From contig NZ_CP049905.1 of assembly GCF_011305535.1 (NCBI RefSeq), forward strand, positions 3,842,001-3,906,000: a DNA stretch of 64,000 nt. Reading direction: 5' to 3'. Shown here in pieces: positions 8,878 to 17,624 of this stretch. The DNA is from Diaphorobacter sp. HDW4B. GTDB taxonomy: Bacteria > Pseudomonadota > Gammaproteobacteria > Burkholderiales > Burkholderiaceae_C. Position 1 is the first letter of the stretch; every line of letters begins with the position of its first letter. The translations under genes were made by a program, and so were the position numbers. The notes beneath the pieces are model-generated. The model was not told where the DNA came from, made no database searches, and worked only from the letters and a program-made list of their open reading frames with translations.

Positions 8878-9006
8878 TTATTTGTCGGCTGCGCGTTCAA
8901 GCGCGCCGCCTGCGCGTTGCACGTCCTGGCCCACGCCCTTGACGGTGTTGCAACCGGCCAGAACGAAGGTGCTGATGAGGGCGATGGCAATGGCGAATTT
9001 GGACAT
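8878..9006 (-). CDS. Entericidin A/B-like small lipoprotein
   Basis: A 42-residue protein that begins MSKFAIAIALISTFVLAGC and continues NTVKGVGQDVQRAGGALERAADK. The first 18 residues are a lipoprotein signal with lipobox LAGC, giving a lipidated Cys19. The mature part (GxGxDVxxAGxAL) matches the entericidin family of tiny envelope lipoproteins. An AAGGA ribosome binding site stands seven bases before the ATG. It sits inside the leucine operon, 35 bases below leuC and 30 bases above leuD. A role in leucine metabolism is not expected; it may simply share expression. Confidence 0.85.
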   Translation of the reverse strand: MSKFAIAIALISTFVLAGCNTVKGVGQDVQRAGGALERAADK

Positions 9007-9041
9007 GGTGTGATCCTTGGTTGGTTTTTGGAAACGCCAGA

Positions 9042-10463
9042 TTACGCGAATTTGCGCACATCCACAAAGTGACCATGAATGGCCGCTGCGGCGGCCATGG
9101 CCGGGCTCACCAGGTGGGTGCGGCCACCCGCGCCCTGACGGCCTTCGAAGTTGCGGTTGCTGGTCGATGCGCAGCGCTCGCCGGGCTCAAGGCGGTCGGC
9201 GTTCATCGCAAGGCACATCGAGCAGCCGGGCTCGCGCCATTCAAAACCAGCGGCGACAAAAATCTTGTCCAGACCTTCACGCTCGGCCTGCTCCTTCACG
9301 AGGCCGGAACCGGGTACGACCATGGCCAGCTTGATGTTCTTGGCGACCTTCTGGCCGAGCTTCTTCACGATGGCAGCGGCTTCGCGCATGTCTTCGATGC
9401 GGCTGTTGGTGCAGGAGCCGATGAACACCTTGTCCACGAACACGTCGTTGAGCGGCTTGCCGGGTTCGAGGTTCATGTAGGTCAGCGCGCGTTCGATCGC
9501 GCCGCGCTTGTTCGGGTCTTTTTCCTTGTCCGGATCGGGCACGGTCGCGTCCACGCCCAGCACCATCTCGGGCGATGTGCCCCAGGTCACTTGCGGCACG
9601 ATGTCGGTGCCGTTCAGTTCCACCACGAGGTCGAACTTCGCATCCGCATCGGAATGCAGCGTGCGCCAATAGGCTTCGGCCTGATCCCATTCCACGCCGG
9701 TGGGCGAGAGCGGACGGCCCTTCACGTAGGCAATCGTCTTGTCGTCCACGGCCACCATGCCGGCGCGCGCACCGGCTTCGATCGCCATGTTGCAGACCGT
9801 CATGCGGCCTTCCATGGTCAGGTCGCGAATGGCTTCGCCCGCGAATTCAATGGTGTAGCCCGTGCCACCAGCGGTGCCGATCTTGCCGATGATGGCCAGC
9901 ACGATGTCCTTGGCGGTCACGCCGGGGGCGACCTTGCCGTTGACCTTGACCAGCATGTTCTTGGCTTTCTTGGCCAAGAGCGTCTGCGTGGCCATCACGT
10001 GCTCCACTTCCGAGGTGCCGATGCCGTGCGCCAGCGCGCCGAAAGCGCCGTGGGTGGAGGTGTGGCTGTCGCCGCAGACCACGGTCATGCCGGGCAGCGT
10101 CGCGCCGTTTTCAGGGCCGATCACGTGCACGATGCCCTGGCGCTTGGACATGAACGGGAAGAAGGCGGCCGCGCCCACTTCGGCGATGTTCTTGTCCAGC
10201 GTGGTGATCTGTTCCTTGCTGATCGGATCGGTGATGCCGTCGTAGCCCTGATCCCAGTTGGTGGTGGGCGTGTTGTGGTCAGCCGTCGCCACGATGGAGC
10301 TCACGCGCCAGACCTTGCGGCCGGTTTCGCGCAGACCTTCGAAGGCCTGCGGGCTGGTCACTTCGTGCACCAGATGGCGGTCGATGTAGAGAACTGCGGT
10401 GCCGTCTTCTTCTGTGTGAACCACGTGTTCATCGAAGACTTTGTCGTAGAGAGTGCGTCCCAT
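9042..10463 (-). CDS. leuC: 3-Isopropylmalate dehydratase large subunit
   Basis: The aconitase-fold, [4Fe-4S] subunit of isopropylmalate isomerase. The 473-residue protein starts [15 protein letters not shown] and contains [22 protein letters not shown] and [11 protein letters not shown] motifs. The last two hold the three cluster-binding cysteines (CTN and CxxC). I start it at the ATG at 10463; a TTG at 10484 would add seven non-homologous residues. It is the first leucine gene after the LysR gene, 50 bases downstream of it, so LysR and the leu genes could be co-transcribed. Confidence 0.97.
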   Translation of the reverse strand: MGRTLYDKVFDEHVVHTEEDGTAVLYIDRHLVHEVTSPQAFEGLRETGRKVWRVSSIVATADHNTPTTNWDQGYDGITDPISKEQITTLDKNIAEVGAAAFFPFMSKRQGIVHVIGPENGATLPGMTVVCGDSHTSTHGAFGALAHGIGTSEVEHVMATQTLLAKKAKNMLVKVNGKVAPGVTAKDIVLAIIGKIGTAGGTGYTIEFAGEAIRDLTMEGRMTVCNMAIEAGARAGMVAVDDKTIAYVKGRPLSPTGVEWDQAEAYWRTLHSDADAKFDLVVELNGTDIVPQVTWGTSPEMVLGVDATVPDPDKEKDPNKRGAIERALTYMNLEPGKPLNDVFVDKVFIGSCTNSRIEDMREAAAIVKKLGQKVAKNIKLAMVVPGSGLVKEQAEREGLDKIFVAAGFEWREPGCSMCLAMNADRLEPGERCASTSNRNFEGRQGAGGRTHLVSPAMAAAAAIHGHFVDVRKFA

Positions 10464-10515
10464 GATGTGCTCTTTTCTTTCCAAGGTGGGGATTCAAAAT
10501 TCTATGGTGGTCTGG

Positions 10516-11466
10516 TCAAGCGACCCGTTGCTGCTTGTCGGCCAGCAGGCCCGGCCGTGTCAGATGCTCGACCAGTAGTCGCGCCGTGACGGGCAGGGCG
10601 TCGAAATCTCGTGCGACCACGCGCAGTTCGCGCTCGGCCCAGGGCTCGTCGAGCTGGATGGCCGCGAGGTGGCCCATGCCGTGCATCAGCGCAAACGCGC
10701 GGTCGGGAATCAGGCCGATGCCCAAGCCGTTGTCGATCATGCGGCACATGGCGTCCAGACTCGTCACCTGCATGCGCTGGCGCAACGGCTTGGCGGTCTG
10801 CCCAGCGGCCTGGCGCATTGCCAGACTGATGCTGCTGCCCGCCTGCAGGCCGACGATGTCCCATTCCATGGCTTCGGCGAAGGTGATGGATTCACGTTGG
10901 GCCAGCGTGTGTGACTGCGGCATCACCACGACCAGCCGGTCGTTGCGATACGGGCGGCTTTGCAAGCCCTCGGGGTCTTCGCTCGTGCCGGTGTGGCACA
11001 CACCCAGATCGGTCGCGCCGTCGCGCACCGCGTTCATCACTTCCTGGCTCAGGTGTTCCTGCAGGTCGATCTTGACCTGGCTGTGCTCACTCGCGAACTC
11101 ACCCAAATCTTCGGGCAGAAACTGCACGATGGCCGAAATGTTGGCGTGCATGCGCACATGGCCGCGCACGCCGTCGGCATATTCAGAAAGCTCGCCCTGC
11201 ATGCGCTCAAGGCCAAACAGCACAGTGCGTGCGTGGTGCAGCAGGCTCTCGCCAGCGGGAGTCAACGTCACGCCGCGGCTGTGGCGATAGAGCAGAGCCG
11301 TGTCCACAGCGGTTTCCAGATCGGACAAACGCTTGCTGACGGCCGATGCCGCAATGAATTCGCGCTCCGCCGCACGGCCGATGCTGCCCAGCTCGCAGAC
11401 TGCGACAAACAGCTGCAAGGAGGTCAGATCGATACGGCGCGCAAAACTGCGCTCGGAGCTTTTCAT
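10516..11466 (-). CDS. LysR-family transcriptional regulator next to leuC
   Basis: A 316-residue regulator with an N-terminal winged helix-turn-helix (about 12-70, FVAVCELGSIGRAAEREFIAASAVSKRLSDLE) and a C-terminal LysR effector-binding domain (about 95-300). It lies directly upstream of leuC in the same direction. An immediate regulatory link to leucine genes is possible but not proven, because LysR proteins usually act on divergent genes. The nearest gene on its other side is phyH, read toward it. The effector is unknown. Confidence 0.9.
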   Translation of the reverse strand: MKSSERSFARRIDLTSLQLFVAVCELGSIGRAAEREFIAASAVSKRLSDLETAVDTALLYRHSRGVTLTPAGESLLHHARTVLFGLERMQGELSEYADGVRGHVRMHANISAIVQFLPEDLGEFASEHSQVKIDLQEHLSQEVMNAVRDGATDLGVCHTGTSEDPEGLQSRPYRNDRLVVVMPQSHTLAQRESITFAEAMEWDIVGLQAGSSISLAMRQAAGQTAKPLRQRMQVTSLDAMCRMIDNGLGIGLIPDRAFALMHGMGHLAAIQLDEPWAERELRVVARDFDALPVTARLLVEHLTRPGLLADKQQRVA

Positions 11467-11596
11467 TGCGGGGTCTTGTATTCGTGGAATCAGAATGCAA
11501 ACCGCATTTTATGGCGAAAAAATGAATTTGGTATCGCCAATCACGATGGCTTGGCGCTCAAAAGCGATGGGCGCCTGCGTGGTTGGCGATGACAGA

Positions 11597-12292
11597 TCAT
11601 CGAACCGCGACTTGCCAGCACAGGCCAAAGGGCAACGCGGGCGGCCCGAAAACGAAGTGCAGCACGCGTCGGCGACTGTTTCCCCGGCCTTTGGAGGATG
11701 CGTGGAGCAGCAACGGGCGCATGGCAAGCGCATCGCCGCGCTCCATCGTGCATTCGGTTTCGCCTGAGGCATCGCGCAGTTCAACAGCGTGGTGTGCGTC
11801 GATGATGCCTTGCGCATGGGTTGCGGGCACGACGCGCAACGGACCATCCTCGGGGCCGCAGTCGTCCAGATGCAGGCGAACTGCGAGCAATTGTTCAAGC
11901 ACCTCACGCGGCGCTTGCACGAAATGGCTTCCGTCCTTGTGAGACCAACCACGAAGTGCCGGGTGCTCCAGCGGCGCGGCCACAGGAATGCTCAGATCCT
12001 GATGCACCGCGACCAGCCAGTTGCGTGTGGCGGACTTCTCGAAGTATGTGCATTGAACCGCGGCATGGTCATCGGGAATCAGATCACGCAAGGCCGGGTG
12101 CTGCAGCAACTGGCGTGCGAGATCGGCGCACCAAGGCTGATCGAGCAGGCAACGCGAGCCGCCGCGTCCGCGCTCCGTCAATTCGGGCAAGTCGAGCGAG
12201 GACAGCGCCGACGGCGGGAGCACGGAAGGTATCAACGCGAAGCCGTTCTGCGCGAGATGCTCAGTGGTTGCAAGGTGGGGATCGAGTTGCAT
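11597..12292 (-). CDS. Phytanoyl-CoA dioxygenase (PhyH) family protein
   Basis: A 231-residue Fe(II)/2-oxoglutarate dioxygenase-type protein. The likely facial triad is His97 and Asp99 (VHQD) with His197 (LLLHASS); the following RRRVLHF supplies the arginine expected to hold 2-oxoglutarate. Bacterial PhyH proteins hydroxylate varied small molecules, and the substrate here cannot be read from sequence. It is the last gene of the ubi unit, 42 bases below ubiD, which is curious because the unit's other special genes serve oxygen-independent quinone synthesis. Confidence 0.85.
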   Translation of the reverse strand: MQLDPHLATTEHLAQNGFALIPSVLPPSALSSLDLPELTERGRGGSRCLLDQPWCADLARQLLQHPALRDLIPDDHAAVQCTYFEKSATRNWLVAVHQDLSIPVAAPLEHPALRGWSHKDGSHFVQAPREVLEQLLAVRLHLDDCGPEDGPLRVVPATHAQGIIDAHHAVELRDASGETECTMERGDALAMRPLLLHASSKGRGNSRRRVLHFVFGPPALPFGLCWQVAVR

Positions 12293-12334
12293 GACGGGCC
12301 GAGCTTCGCACAGTTCGCGCGGGACGTCAGCGCG

Positions 12335-13819
12335 TCACAAGCCCAGTTGCTCCGCCAACTGATTCATGCGCTCGCTCACGTTTTTGTCCATCGTGATCGG
12401 CTGCCCCCATTCGCGCTGGGTCTCGCCGTGCCATTTGTTTGTGGCGTCGAGGCCCATCTTGCTGCCAAGGCCTGCGACGGGCGAGGCGAAGTCGAGGTAG
12501 TCGATGGGCGTGTTCTCGATCAGCATGGTGTCGCGCGCGGGGTCCATGCGGGTGGTGAGGGCCCAGATGACTTCCTTCCAGTCGCGCACGTTCACGTCGT
12601 CGTCGACCACCACGATGAACTTGGTGTACAGAAACTGGCGCAGGTGGCTCCACACGCCCATCATCACGCGGCGGGCATGGCCTGCGTAGGCTTTGCGGAT
12701 GCTGACCACGGCCATGCGGTAGCTGCAGGCTTCGGGCGGGAGGTAGAAATCGACGATCTCGGGGAAGGCGCGCTGCAGCAGCGGCACGAACAGTTCGTTG
12801 AGCACAAGGCCGAGCACGGCGGGTTCGTCCGGCGGTTTGCCGGTGTAGGTGCTGTGGTAGATCGGCTGGTCGCGCATGGTGATGCGCTCGACGGTGAAGA
12901 TCGGAAAATCGGCGCGCTCGTTGTAGTAGCCGGTGTGGTCGCCGTAGGGGCCTTCGCTGGCATGGCGAAAGCCGCTTGCGTGCGATGGATCGGGGTGGAT
13001 ATGGCCTTCGAGCACGATCTCGGCGTTGGCGGGCACCTGCAGCGGCACGCCGATGGCCTGTGCGAGTTCGGTGCGTGCGCCGCGCAGCAGGCCTGCGAAC
13101 TGGTATTCGGAGAGGCTGTCCGGCACGGGCGTGACCGCGCCCAGAATCGTCGCGGGATCGGAGCCGATGGCCACGGCCACCGGGTAAGGCGTGCCGGGAT
13201 GCTGCGCGCGGTGGTCGGCAAAATCCAGCGCGCCGCCGCGATGAGCGAGCCAGCGCATGATGAGTTCGTTCTTCGACAGCACCTGTTGGCGATAGATGCC
13301 GAGGTTCTGGCGCACCTTGCGCGGGCCGCGCGTGATCGTCAGGCCCCAGGTGATCAGCGGCGCAACGTCGCCGGGCCAGCAGTGCTGAATGGGCAAGCGG
13401 CCCAGATCGACCTCCGCGCCTTCGATCACGATCTGCTGACACGGCGCGTTGCGCACGGCGGCGGGCGTCATGCTCCACAGCGTCTTGAGCAGGCTGCGTT
13501 GTTGCCACAGCTCCTTCATGCCACGCGGGGGCGTGGGTTCTTTCAGCGACGCCAATGTTTCACCAAGCGCGCGCACTTCCTGCAGATCGCCCACGCCCAG
13601 CGCGCGGCAGACGCGCTCCGGCGTGCCGAACAGATTGGTGAGCACGGGCATGTGATGACCGCTGGGGTTTTCGAACAACAGCGCCGGGCCGCTTGCGCGC
13701 AGCACGCGGTCGCTCAGCGCGGTCATTTCCAGATGAGGGGAGACGGGCTGCGCGATGCGCTTGAGTTCGCCGCCCGATTCGAGTTGCGCCAGAAAATCGC
13801 GCAGGTCGCTGTAGTGCAT
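12335..13819 (-). CDS. ubiD: 4-Hydroxy-3-polyprenylbenzoate decarboxylase
   Basis: UbiD removes the carboxyl group from the prenylated ring in ubiquinone synthesis and needs the prenylated-FMN cofactor made by UbiX. The 494-residue protein starts [14 protein letters not shown], the standard UbiD N-terminus. It has the family segments [17 protein letters not shown] and EIVLEGHI, and the downstream [16 protein letters not shown] region. Length and start are normal. It follows ubiX by 22 bases, so cofactor maker and user are in one transcript. Confidence 0.96.
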   Translation of the reverse strand: MHYSDLRDFLAQLESGGELKRIAQPVSPHLEMTALSDRVLRASGPALLFENPSGHHMPVLTNLFGTPERVCRALGVGDLQEVRALGETLASLKEPTPPRGMKELWQQRSLLKTLWSMTPAAVRNAPCQQIVIEGAEVDLGRLPIQHCWPGDVAPLITWGLTITRGPRKVRQNLGIYRQQVLSKNELIMRWLAHRGGALDFADHRAQHPGTPYPVAVAIGSDPATILGAVTPVPDSLSEYQFAGLLRGARTELAQAIGVPLQVPANAEIVLEGHIHPDPSHASGFRHASEGPYGDHTGYYNERADFPIFTVERITMRDQPIYHSTYTGKPPDEPAVLGLVLNELFVPLLQRAFPEIVDFYLPPEACSYRMAVVSIRKAYAGHARRVMMGVWSHLRQFLYTKFIVVVDDDVNVRDWKEVIWALTTRMDPARDTMLIENTPIDYLDFASPVAGLGSKMGLDATNKWHGETQREWGQPITMDKNVSERMNQLAEQLGL

Positions 13820-13841
13820 GAAGAAAGAGAAAGCGGGGAAG

Positions 13842-14438
13842 TCAGTTGCTCACGACGCGCAGCCCTTGCCAGCGCGGGGAAAGCTCGTGTTCGATGTCGA
13901 GCAGATCGAGCACGCGGGCCGCGCTGTGCTGAACGATGTCGTCCAGCGTCTGCGGCAGTTGGTAGAACGCGGGCATGGGCGGGCAGATGATGCCCCCCAT
14001 CTCGGTCACCGTGGTCATGTTGCGCAGATGGACGAGATGCAGCGGCGATTCGCGCGTGAGCAGCACGAGGCGGCGGCGCTCCTTGAGCATCACGTCGGCA
14101 GCGCGCGTGAGCAGACTGTCGGCCAGGCCGTTCGCGATTGCCGCGAGCGTGCGCATGGAGCAGGGCGCAATCACCATGCCGTGTGCGCGAAACGAGCCGC
14201 TGGCAATGCTGGCTCCCACGTCCTCGTTGTCGTGCACGACATCGGCGAGACTGTGGACGTACGCGGGCTGCAGATCCATCTCGTGTTGCAGTGTGCGCCA
14301 TGCGGCATTGCTCACGACCAGATGCGTCTGCACATGGGGCAGTTGCTGCAGCAGTTGCAGCAGGCGCACACCGTATGCAGCGCCGCTCGCGCCAGTGATG
14401 GCGACGACGATGCGCTTGTGTTCTCTGGGTTCAGGCAT
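13842..14438 (-). CDS. ubiX: UbiX flavin prenyltransferase
   Basis: UbiX joins dimethylallyl phosphate to FMN to make the prenylated flavin used by UbiD. The 198-residue flavoprotein has the N-terminal [15 protein letters not shown]-binding loop, the [13 protein letters not shown] motif and a [12 protein letters not shown] segment, all classic for the family. Its ATG at 14438 overlaps the end of the DGC gene by eight bases, implying translational coupling. Confidence 0.96.
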   Translation of the reverse strand: MPEPREHKRIVVAITGASGAAYGVRLLQLLQQLPHVQTHLVVSNAAWRTLQHEMDLQPAYVHSLADVVHDNEDVGASIASGSFRAHGMVIAPCSMRTLAAIANGLADSLLTRAADVMLKERRRLVLLTRESPLHLVHLRNMTTVTEMGGIICPPMPAFYQLPQTLDDIVQHSAARVLDLLDIEHELSPRWQGLRVVSN

Positions 14439-14835
14439 GGAGCCTTTCGTGGATCAGCGGATGGGCTTGCAGATCAGCTTCGATGCGCATGAGCACTTCG
14501 CTCGCCTGCTCGGGATCGAAGTCCTGATGCGCGCGTTTTTTCACGCCATGCTCGTGCAGTTGGTAGTGCCGCGTGGCCACGATCTGGTGTTGCGCGAGGC
14601 AGTTGGCCACGCAGTTGAGTGGGCAACCGTCGAGCGCGATGATCGGGCGACCGGATCGGGCCAATCGCACGAGCTTGGGCACGTGGCCGCCGACGCCTGC
14701 GATGCACGACATCTCCGCCGTGCCGCGCCGGTCCAGTTGCAGCGCGACATGGTTGGCGAGCTGCGCGGCGCTGGAGCAGCCCGAGCAGGAGTAGACGAGT
14801 GGCAGTTCGGGCAGTTGATTTTCTTGGTCGGTCAT
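14431..14835 (-). CDS. DGC-domain putative zinc/metal-binding protein
   Basis: A 134-residue protein of the DGC family, named for an Asp-Gly-Cys motif, here Asp69-Gly-Cys71 in ALDGCPLNC. Six conserved-looking cysteines are visible: Cys17 and Cys20 (CSGC), Cys44, Cys71, Cys75 and Cys79. They suggest binding of zinc or an Fe-S cluster. The biochemical role of the family is unknown. Its ATGA overlaps the ubiT stop and its 3' end overlaps ubiX by eight bases, so it is tightly embedded in the ubiquinone unit. That makes a role in oxygen-independent quinone synthesis, or in metal supply to it, a fair hypothesis. Confidence 0.85.
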   Translation of the reverse strand: MTDQENQLPELPLVYSCSGCSSAAQLANHVALQLDRRGTAEMSCIAGVGGHVPKLVRLARSGRPIIALDGCPLNCVANCLAQHQIVATRHYQLHEHGVKKRAHQDFDPEQASEVLMRIEADLQAHPLIHERLHA

Positions 14836-15314
14836 TTCGATGTCTTGGCGTTCCAGCGCGAGAACACGGCGCGTGGTGTCCAGTGCATGGGATCGAGCAC
14901 CGGCAGTTCGAGCGCATCGAGCGCGTTCTTCACGACGAGGCCGAGCTCGGTGTCGCCCTGCATGACGAGGCGACGGCTGAAGAACAGCGTGTCCGGGTCC
15001 TGCTTGCGCTGCGCGAGTTGGATGAAGTCCCAGGCCGATGCGCTGACGATCAGATCGGGAGCCTGTTTGGGGGCGCTCGCGATGAAGCGTTTGCCGTCGC
15101 AGATGAAGTCGAACGCGACGCGTGCATCGGTCACGCGGATGGAGAGCAGGCGGCCTTTGAGCAGCGCCTTCACATCGTCAGGCAGTTGCTTGCCCAGCAT
15201 GAAGTTGACGGCAGTGACGAGCAGCAGCGAGCCGGGATACGCGGGCAGACGTGAGAGCACGGAACCCAGCGACGCGGGAACGGAAATCGGGGCAGGAGGT
15301 GCGGTGAGATTCAT
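14832..15314 (-). CDS. ubiT: SCP2-domain ubiquinone accessory lipid carrier
   Basis: UbiT is an SCP2-fold lipid-binding protein needed for oxygen-independent ubiquinone synthesis, where it replaces UbiJ. The 160-residue protein has the SCP2 core at about residues 35-125 (FICDGKRFIAS..., LIVSASAWDFIQLAQRKQDPDTLFFSRRL MQG pattern). The LFF-RRL signature is typical of the YhbT/UbiT group. It follows ubiV by 18 bases. The assignment rests on both the domain and the ubiU-ubiV context. Confidence 0.92.
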   Translation of the reverse strand: MNLTAPPAPISVPASLGSVLSRLPAYPGSLLLVTAVNFMLGKQLPDDVKALLKGRLLSIRVTDARVAFDFICDGKRFIASAPKQAPDLIVSASAWDFIQLAQRKQDPDTLFFSRRLVMQGDTELGLVVKNALDALELPVLDPMHWTPRAVFSRWNAKTSK

Positions 15315-15332
15315 GACACGGCGTTGGAAAAA

Positions 15333-16229
15333 TCAAGGGGTCGGTGCCTGCAGTTCCATGCCCGGTCTGGCGTACCAGTAGCCGTTGCAGGGGCTGTCAT
15401 GCATGACGGAGGCGAGCAGTTCGCTCGCGGTCTGGGATGTGCGGATGTCGTTGCGTGCGATGTCGAAGGCTTCGATCACCTGCTCCATGTGGCGCGACTG
15501 CGGGCTCAGGCGCAGCACCTCGACGCCCAGCGTGTTCAGTTCGGGCACTTCGGCGATCAGGTTGTGGATGCGCGCGGACTGCGTCTGCGTGCCGTTGAGC
15601 ACCAGAAAATGCTGCGATTCGCGCGTGGTCAGCAACTGGCCATCCGGGTGGTCGAGGCACGCAAAGCCGCAGTCGTCCTTGGGGCGGTTGTAGTGTCTTG
15701 CGGTGAAGCAGCGCGCCGAATACGCGAGTGGCATGCGCCCGTAGGCGAAGACCTCGGCCTGCAGCGGAGCGGCGGTTTTGGAGAGCATGGCGACGAGTTC
15801 GTCGCCGGGCATTTCCAGCGGCATGACCCAGCGGAACGCGCCGAGTTGGGCCATCCAGTTGAGTGAGTCCGCGTTGTAGAGATTGAGCGATGCGCCGGCC
15901 ACGAAAGGCTGCGTGTGGGCCAGCGCGCTCACGGCACCCATGTCGTTGGCTTCGACAATGAAGTCTCCGTTGGCCACGAGCTTGTGCATCTGCCCGACCT
16001 CGGCGGTGGATTCGAGCAGCACCTGCGTGCTCAGCACCACTTCCTTGCCCTTGTCGCGCAGCAGGTAGCCGATGTCCAGCCAGTCCTTGAGCCGCAGCTC
16101 ATGCCGCCGCGAGCACACGGTTTCGCCGAGGTAGACGATGTCCACGGCGGTGCGCGCCATCGATTGATAGAACGCGAACACGTCTTCGCGGGACCAGTAA
16201 TAGAGCAGGGGGCCGAGTGAGAGCTGCAT
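15333..16229 (-). CDS. ubiV: Oxygen-independent ubiquinone hydroxylation protein UbiV
   Basis: UbiV is a U32-peptidase-family protein that, with UbiU, carries [4Fe-4S] clusters and hydroxylates the quinone ring without oxygen, using prephenate as the oxygen donor. The 298-residue protein has four cysteines at 39, 174, 187 and 191. Their C-x12-C-x3-C spacing equals that of the E. coli cluster ligands. It lies between ubiU and ubiT in the same direction, 81 bases below ubiU. Confidence 0.95.
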   Translation of the reverse strand: MQLSLGPLLYYWSREDVFAFYQSMARTAVDIVYLGETVCSRRHELRLKDWLDIGYLLRDKGKEVVLSTQVLLESTAEVGQMHKLVANGDFIVEANDMGAVSALAHTQPFVAGASLNLYNADSLNWMAQLGAFRWVMPLEMPGDELVAMLSKTAAPLQAEVFAYGRMPLAYSARCFTARHYNRPKDDCGFACLDHPDGQLLTTRESQHFLVLNGTQTQSARIHNLIAEVPELNTLGVEVLRLSPQSRHMEQVIEAFDIARNDIRTSQTASELLASVMHDSPCNGYWYARPGMELQAPTP

Positions 16230-16283
16230 GGTGCGCGTCCTTCGTGCGTGGCGGATGGGTGGCTGCGTGGAGGGGCGGGGAGT

Positions 16284-16313
16284 GGTCTTGGTCTTGGACT
16301 TGGACTTGGACTA
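16284..16313. repeat. Short hexanucleotide repeat at the ubiU 3' end
   Basis: Five imperfect copies of a 6-base unit (GGTCTT twice, GGACTT twice, GGACTA once) run from the ubiU-ubiV gap into the ubiU stop codon (plus-strand reading). The copies can shift the ubiU-ubiV spacing by slippage without changing UbiU coding upstream of the stop. Confidence 0.7.
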
Positions 16314-17396
16314 TTTCCAAGGGCGGTGGTATGCGCCCAGCGTGTGCTGCTGGCCTTCGGCGAGCTGGTCGAGCACCGTCATCCAGATGGTCTTGGGCGA
16401 GTAGCGGTGGCCCTGGTCGATGCAGTGATCGATGGCATCGCGCCAGACCTGCGTGACCTGCTCCACGTAGGCGGGGCTGCGCTGGCGACCCTCGATCTTG
16501 AAGGCGCGCACGCCCAATTTAACCAACTGCGGCAGCAGCTCCAGCGTGTTGAGGCTGGTGGGCTCTTCGAGCGCGTAGTAGTTGCTTTCGTCGCCCACGT
16601 CGAAGCGACCCTTGCACAGCGTGGGATAGCCCGCTTTTTCGCCCGGATCGTAGCGGTCGATGAGCACGCCGTTCAGGCGCGACTCCATGCCCTGCGGCGT
16701 TTCCTGCCAACGCACGTACTTGGGCGGCGAACACACGCCGTGCGTGTTCGGCGATTCGCCCGTGGCATATGACGACAGCGCGCAGCGGCCCTCGACCATC
16801 ACGCACAGGCTGCCGAAGGCGAACACTTCGATCTCCACCGAGGTGCGTTCGATCACCTGCTTGACCTGCTCCATCGACAGCACACGCGGCAGCACGGCGC
16901 GCTGGATGTTGAACTGCTTCTGATAGAGGTTGATCGCCGCATGGTTGGTTGCCGAACCCTGCACCGACAGATGCAGGCGCAGGTCGGGATGGCGGTTGCA
17001 GGCGTAGCGCATCAGGCCCGGATCGGCGAGGATGACCGCATCCACGCCCCACATCGCGGCGCGGTCCAGCGCGGCATGCCACGGCTCGGGCGCGCTGGCC
17101 TTGGGGTAGGTGTTGAGCGCCAGCAGCACCTTGCAGCCACGGGCGTGGGCGTAGTCGATGCCCTTGAGAATCGCGGCTTCGTCGAAGTTCAGTCCCGCGA
17201 AATTGCGCGCGTTCGTGGCGTCACGCAGCCCAAGGTAGACGCAGTTCGCACCCGCATCCACGGCCGCTTTCAAGGCGGGCAGGCTGCCTGCGGGGCAGAC
17301 GAGTTCAGGAGCAGGGCGATGGGCGCCGATCAGCGCATCGTTGGCCGAAATAGGAATGCCGTGGGTTGGCAATGCTTCTGTCTGTGGGGTGGACAC
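16311..17396 (-). CDS. ubiU: Oxygen-independent ubiquinone hydroxylation protein UbiU
   Basis: UbiU is the partner of UbiV in anaerobic ring hydroxylation during ubiquinone synthesis. The 361-residue U32-family protein has cysteines at 198, 205, 222 and 261. Their spacing (7, 17, 39) is identical to the E. coli [4Fe-4S] ligands. The family segment FGSLCVMVEGRCALSSY is clear. The start is a GTG at 17396. An extra stretch of about 28 residues precedes the conserved ELVCPAGSLPAL, so a start further inside cannot be excluded. It is the first gene of the ubi unit, below an FNR-type site. Confidence 0.95.
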   Translation of the reverse strand: MSTPQTEALPTHGIPISANDALIGAHRPAPELVCPAGSLPALKAAVDAGANCVYLGLRDATNARNFAGLNFDEAAILKGIDYAHARGCKVLLALNTYPKASAPEPWHAALDRAAMWGVDAVILADPGLMRYACNRHPDLRLHLSVQGSATNHAAINLYQKQFNIQRAVLPRVLSMEQVKQVIERTSVEIEVFAFGSLCVMVEGRCALSSYATGESPNTHGVCSPPKYVRWQETPQGMESRLNGVLIDRYDPGEKAGYPTLCKGRFDVGDESNYYALEEPTSLNTLELLPQLVKLGVRAFKIEGRQRSPAYVEQVTQVWRDAIDHCIDQGHRYSPKTIWMTVLDQLAEGQQHTLGAYHRPWK

Positions 17397-17426
17397 GGTG
17401 GGGACCTCACTATGTGGAAGGTCTAC

Positions 17427-17468
17427 ACATTAGGTTGCGTCCAAAGACCACAATCTGATTTTTATCAG
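17427..17468 (-). promoter_or_regulatory. FNR/Anr-type box and -10 region upstream of ubiU
   Basis: CTGAT-TTTT-ATCAG at 17455-17468 is a perfect palindrome. It matches the FNR consensus core TGAT-N4-ATCA, differing only in the outermost pair. On the minus strand a weak -10 (TAATGT, 17432-17427) follows. A start site near 17420 would place the palindrome centre at -41.5, the standard position for class II FNR activation. Control of ubiU/V/T by FNR-type regulators is known in other proteobacteria. Confidence 0.6.
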
Positions 17469-17560
17469 TAGTTCAGCATGAACAATTCGCGGCGCTCGTG
17501 CCTGTTGTGATCGCGCGGCAGCGAGGTCTGGTTGACATCGCTGTGTCATGAACCGAGGTC

Positions 17561-17602
17561 AAGAAAAAGGGCCGTGCCCTGCAATTGCAGAGGACGGCCC
17601 TT
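17561..17602 (-). terminator. Rho-independent terminator of dnaJ
   Basis: AAGGGCCGT and ACGGCCCTT (17567-17575, 17594-17602) form a 9-bp stem. On the minus strand it is followed by TTTTTCTT, just past the dnaJ stop. It separates the chaperone unit from the ubi unit. Confidence 0.85.
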
Positions 17603-17624
17603 GGCGTGAAATGCTTGACGCGAA

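Noticed and set aside
11789-13990. 733-codon open frame opposite phyH and ubiD
   Set aside because: Spans two well-defined genes on the other strand and has low-complexity His/Ala/Arg composition; no domain visible.
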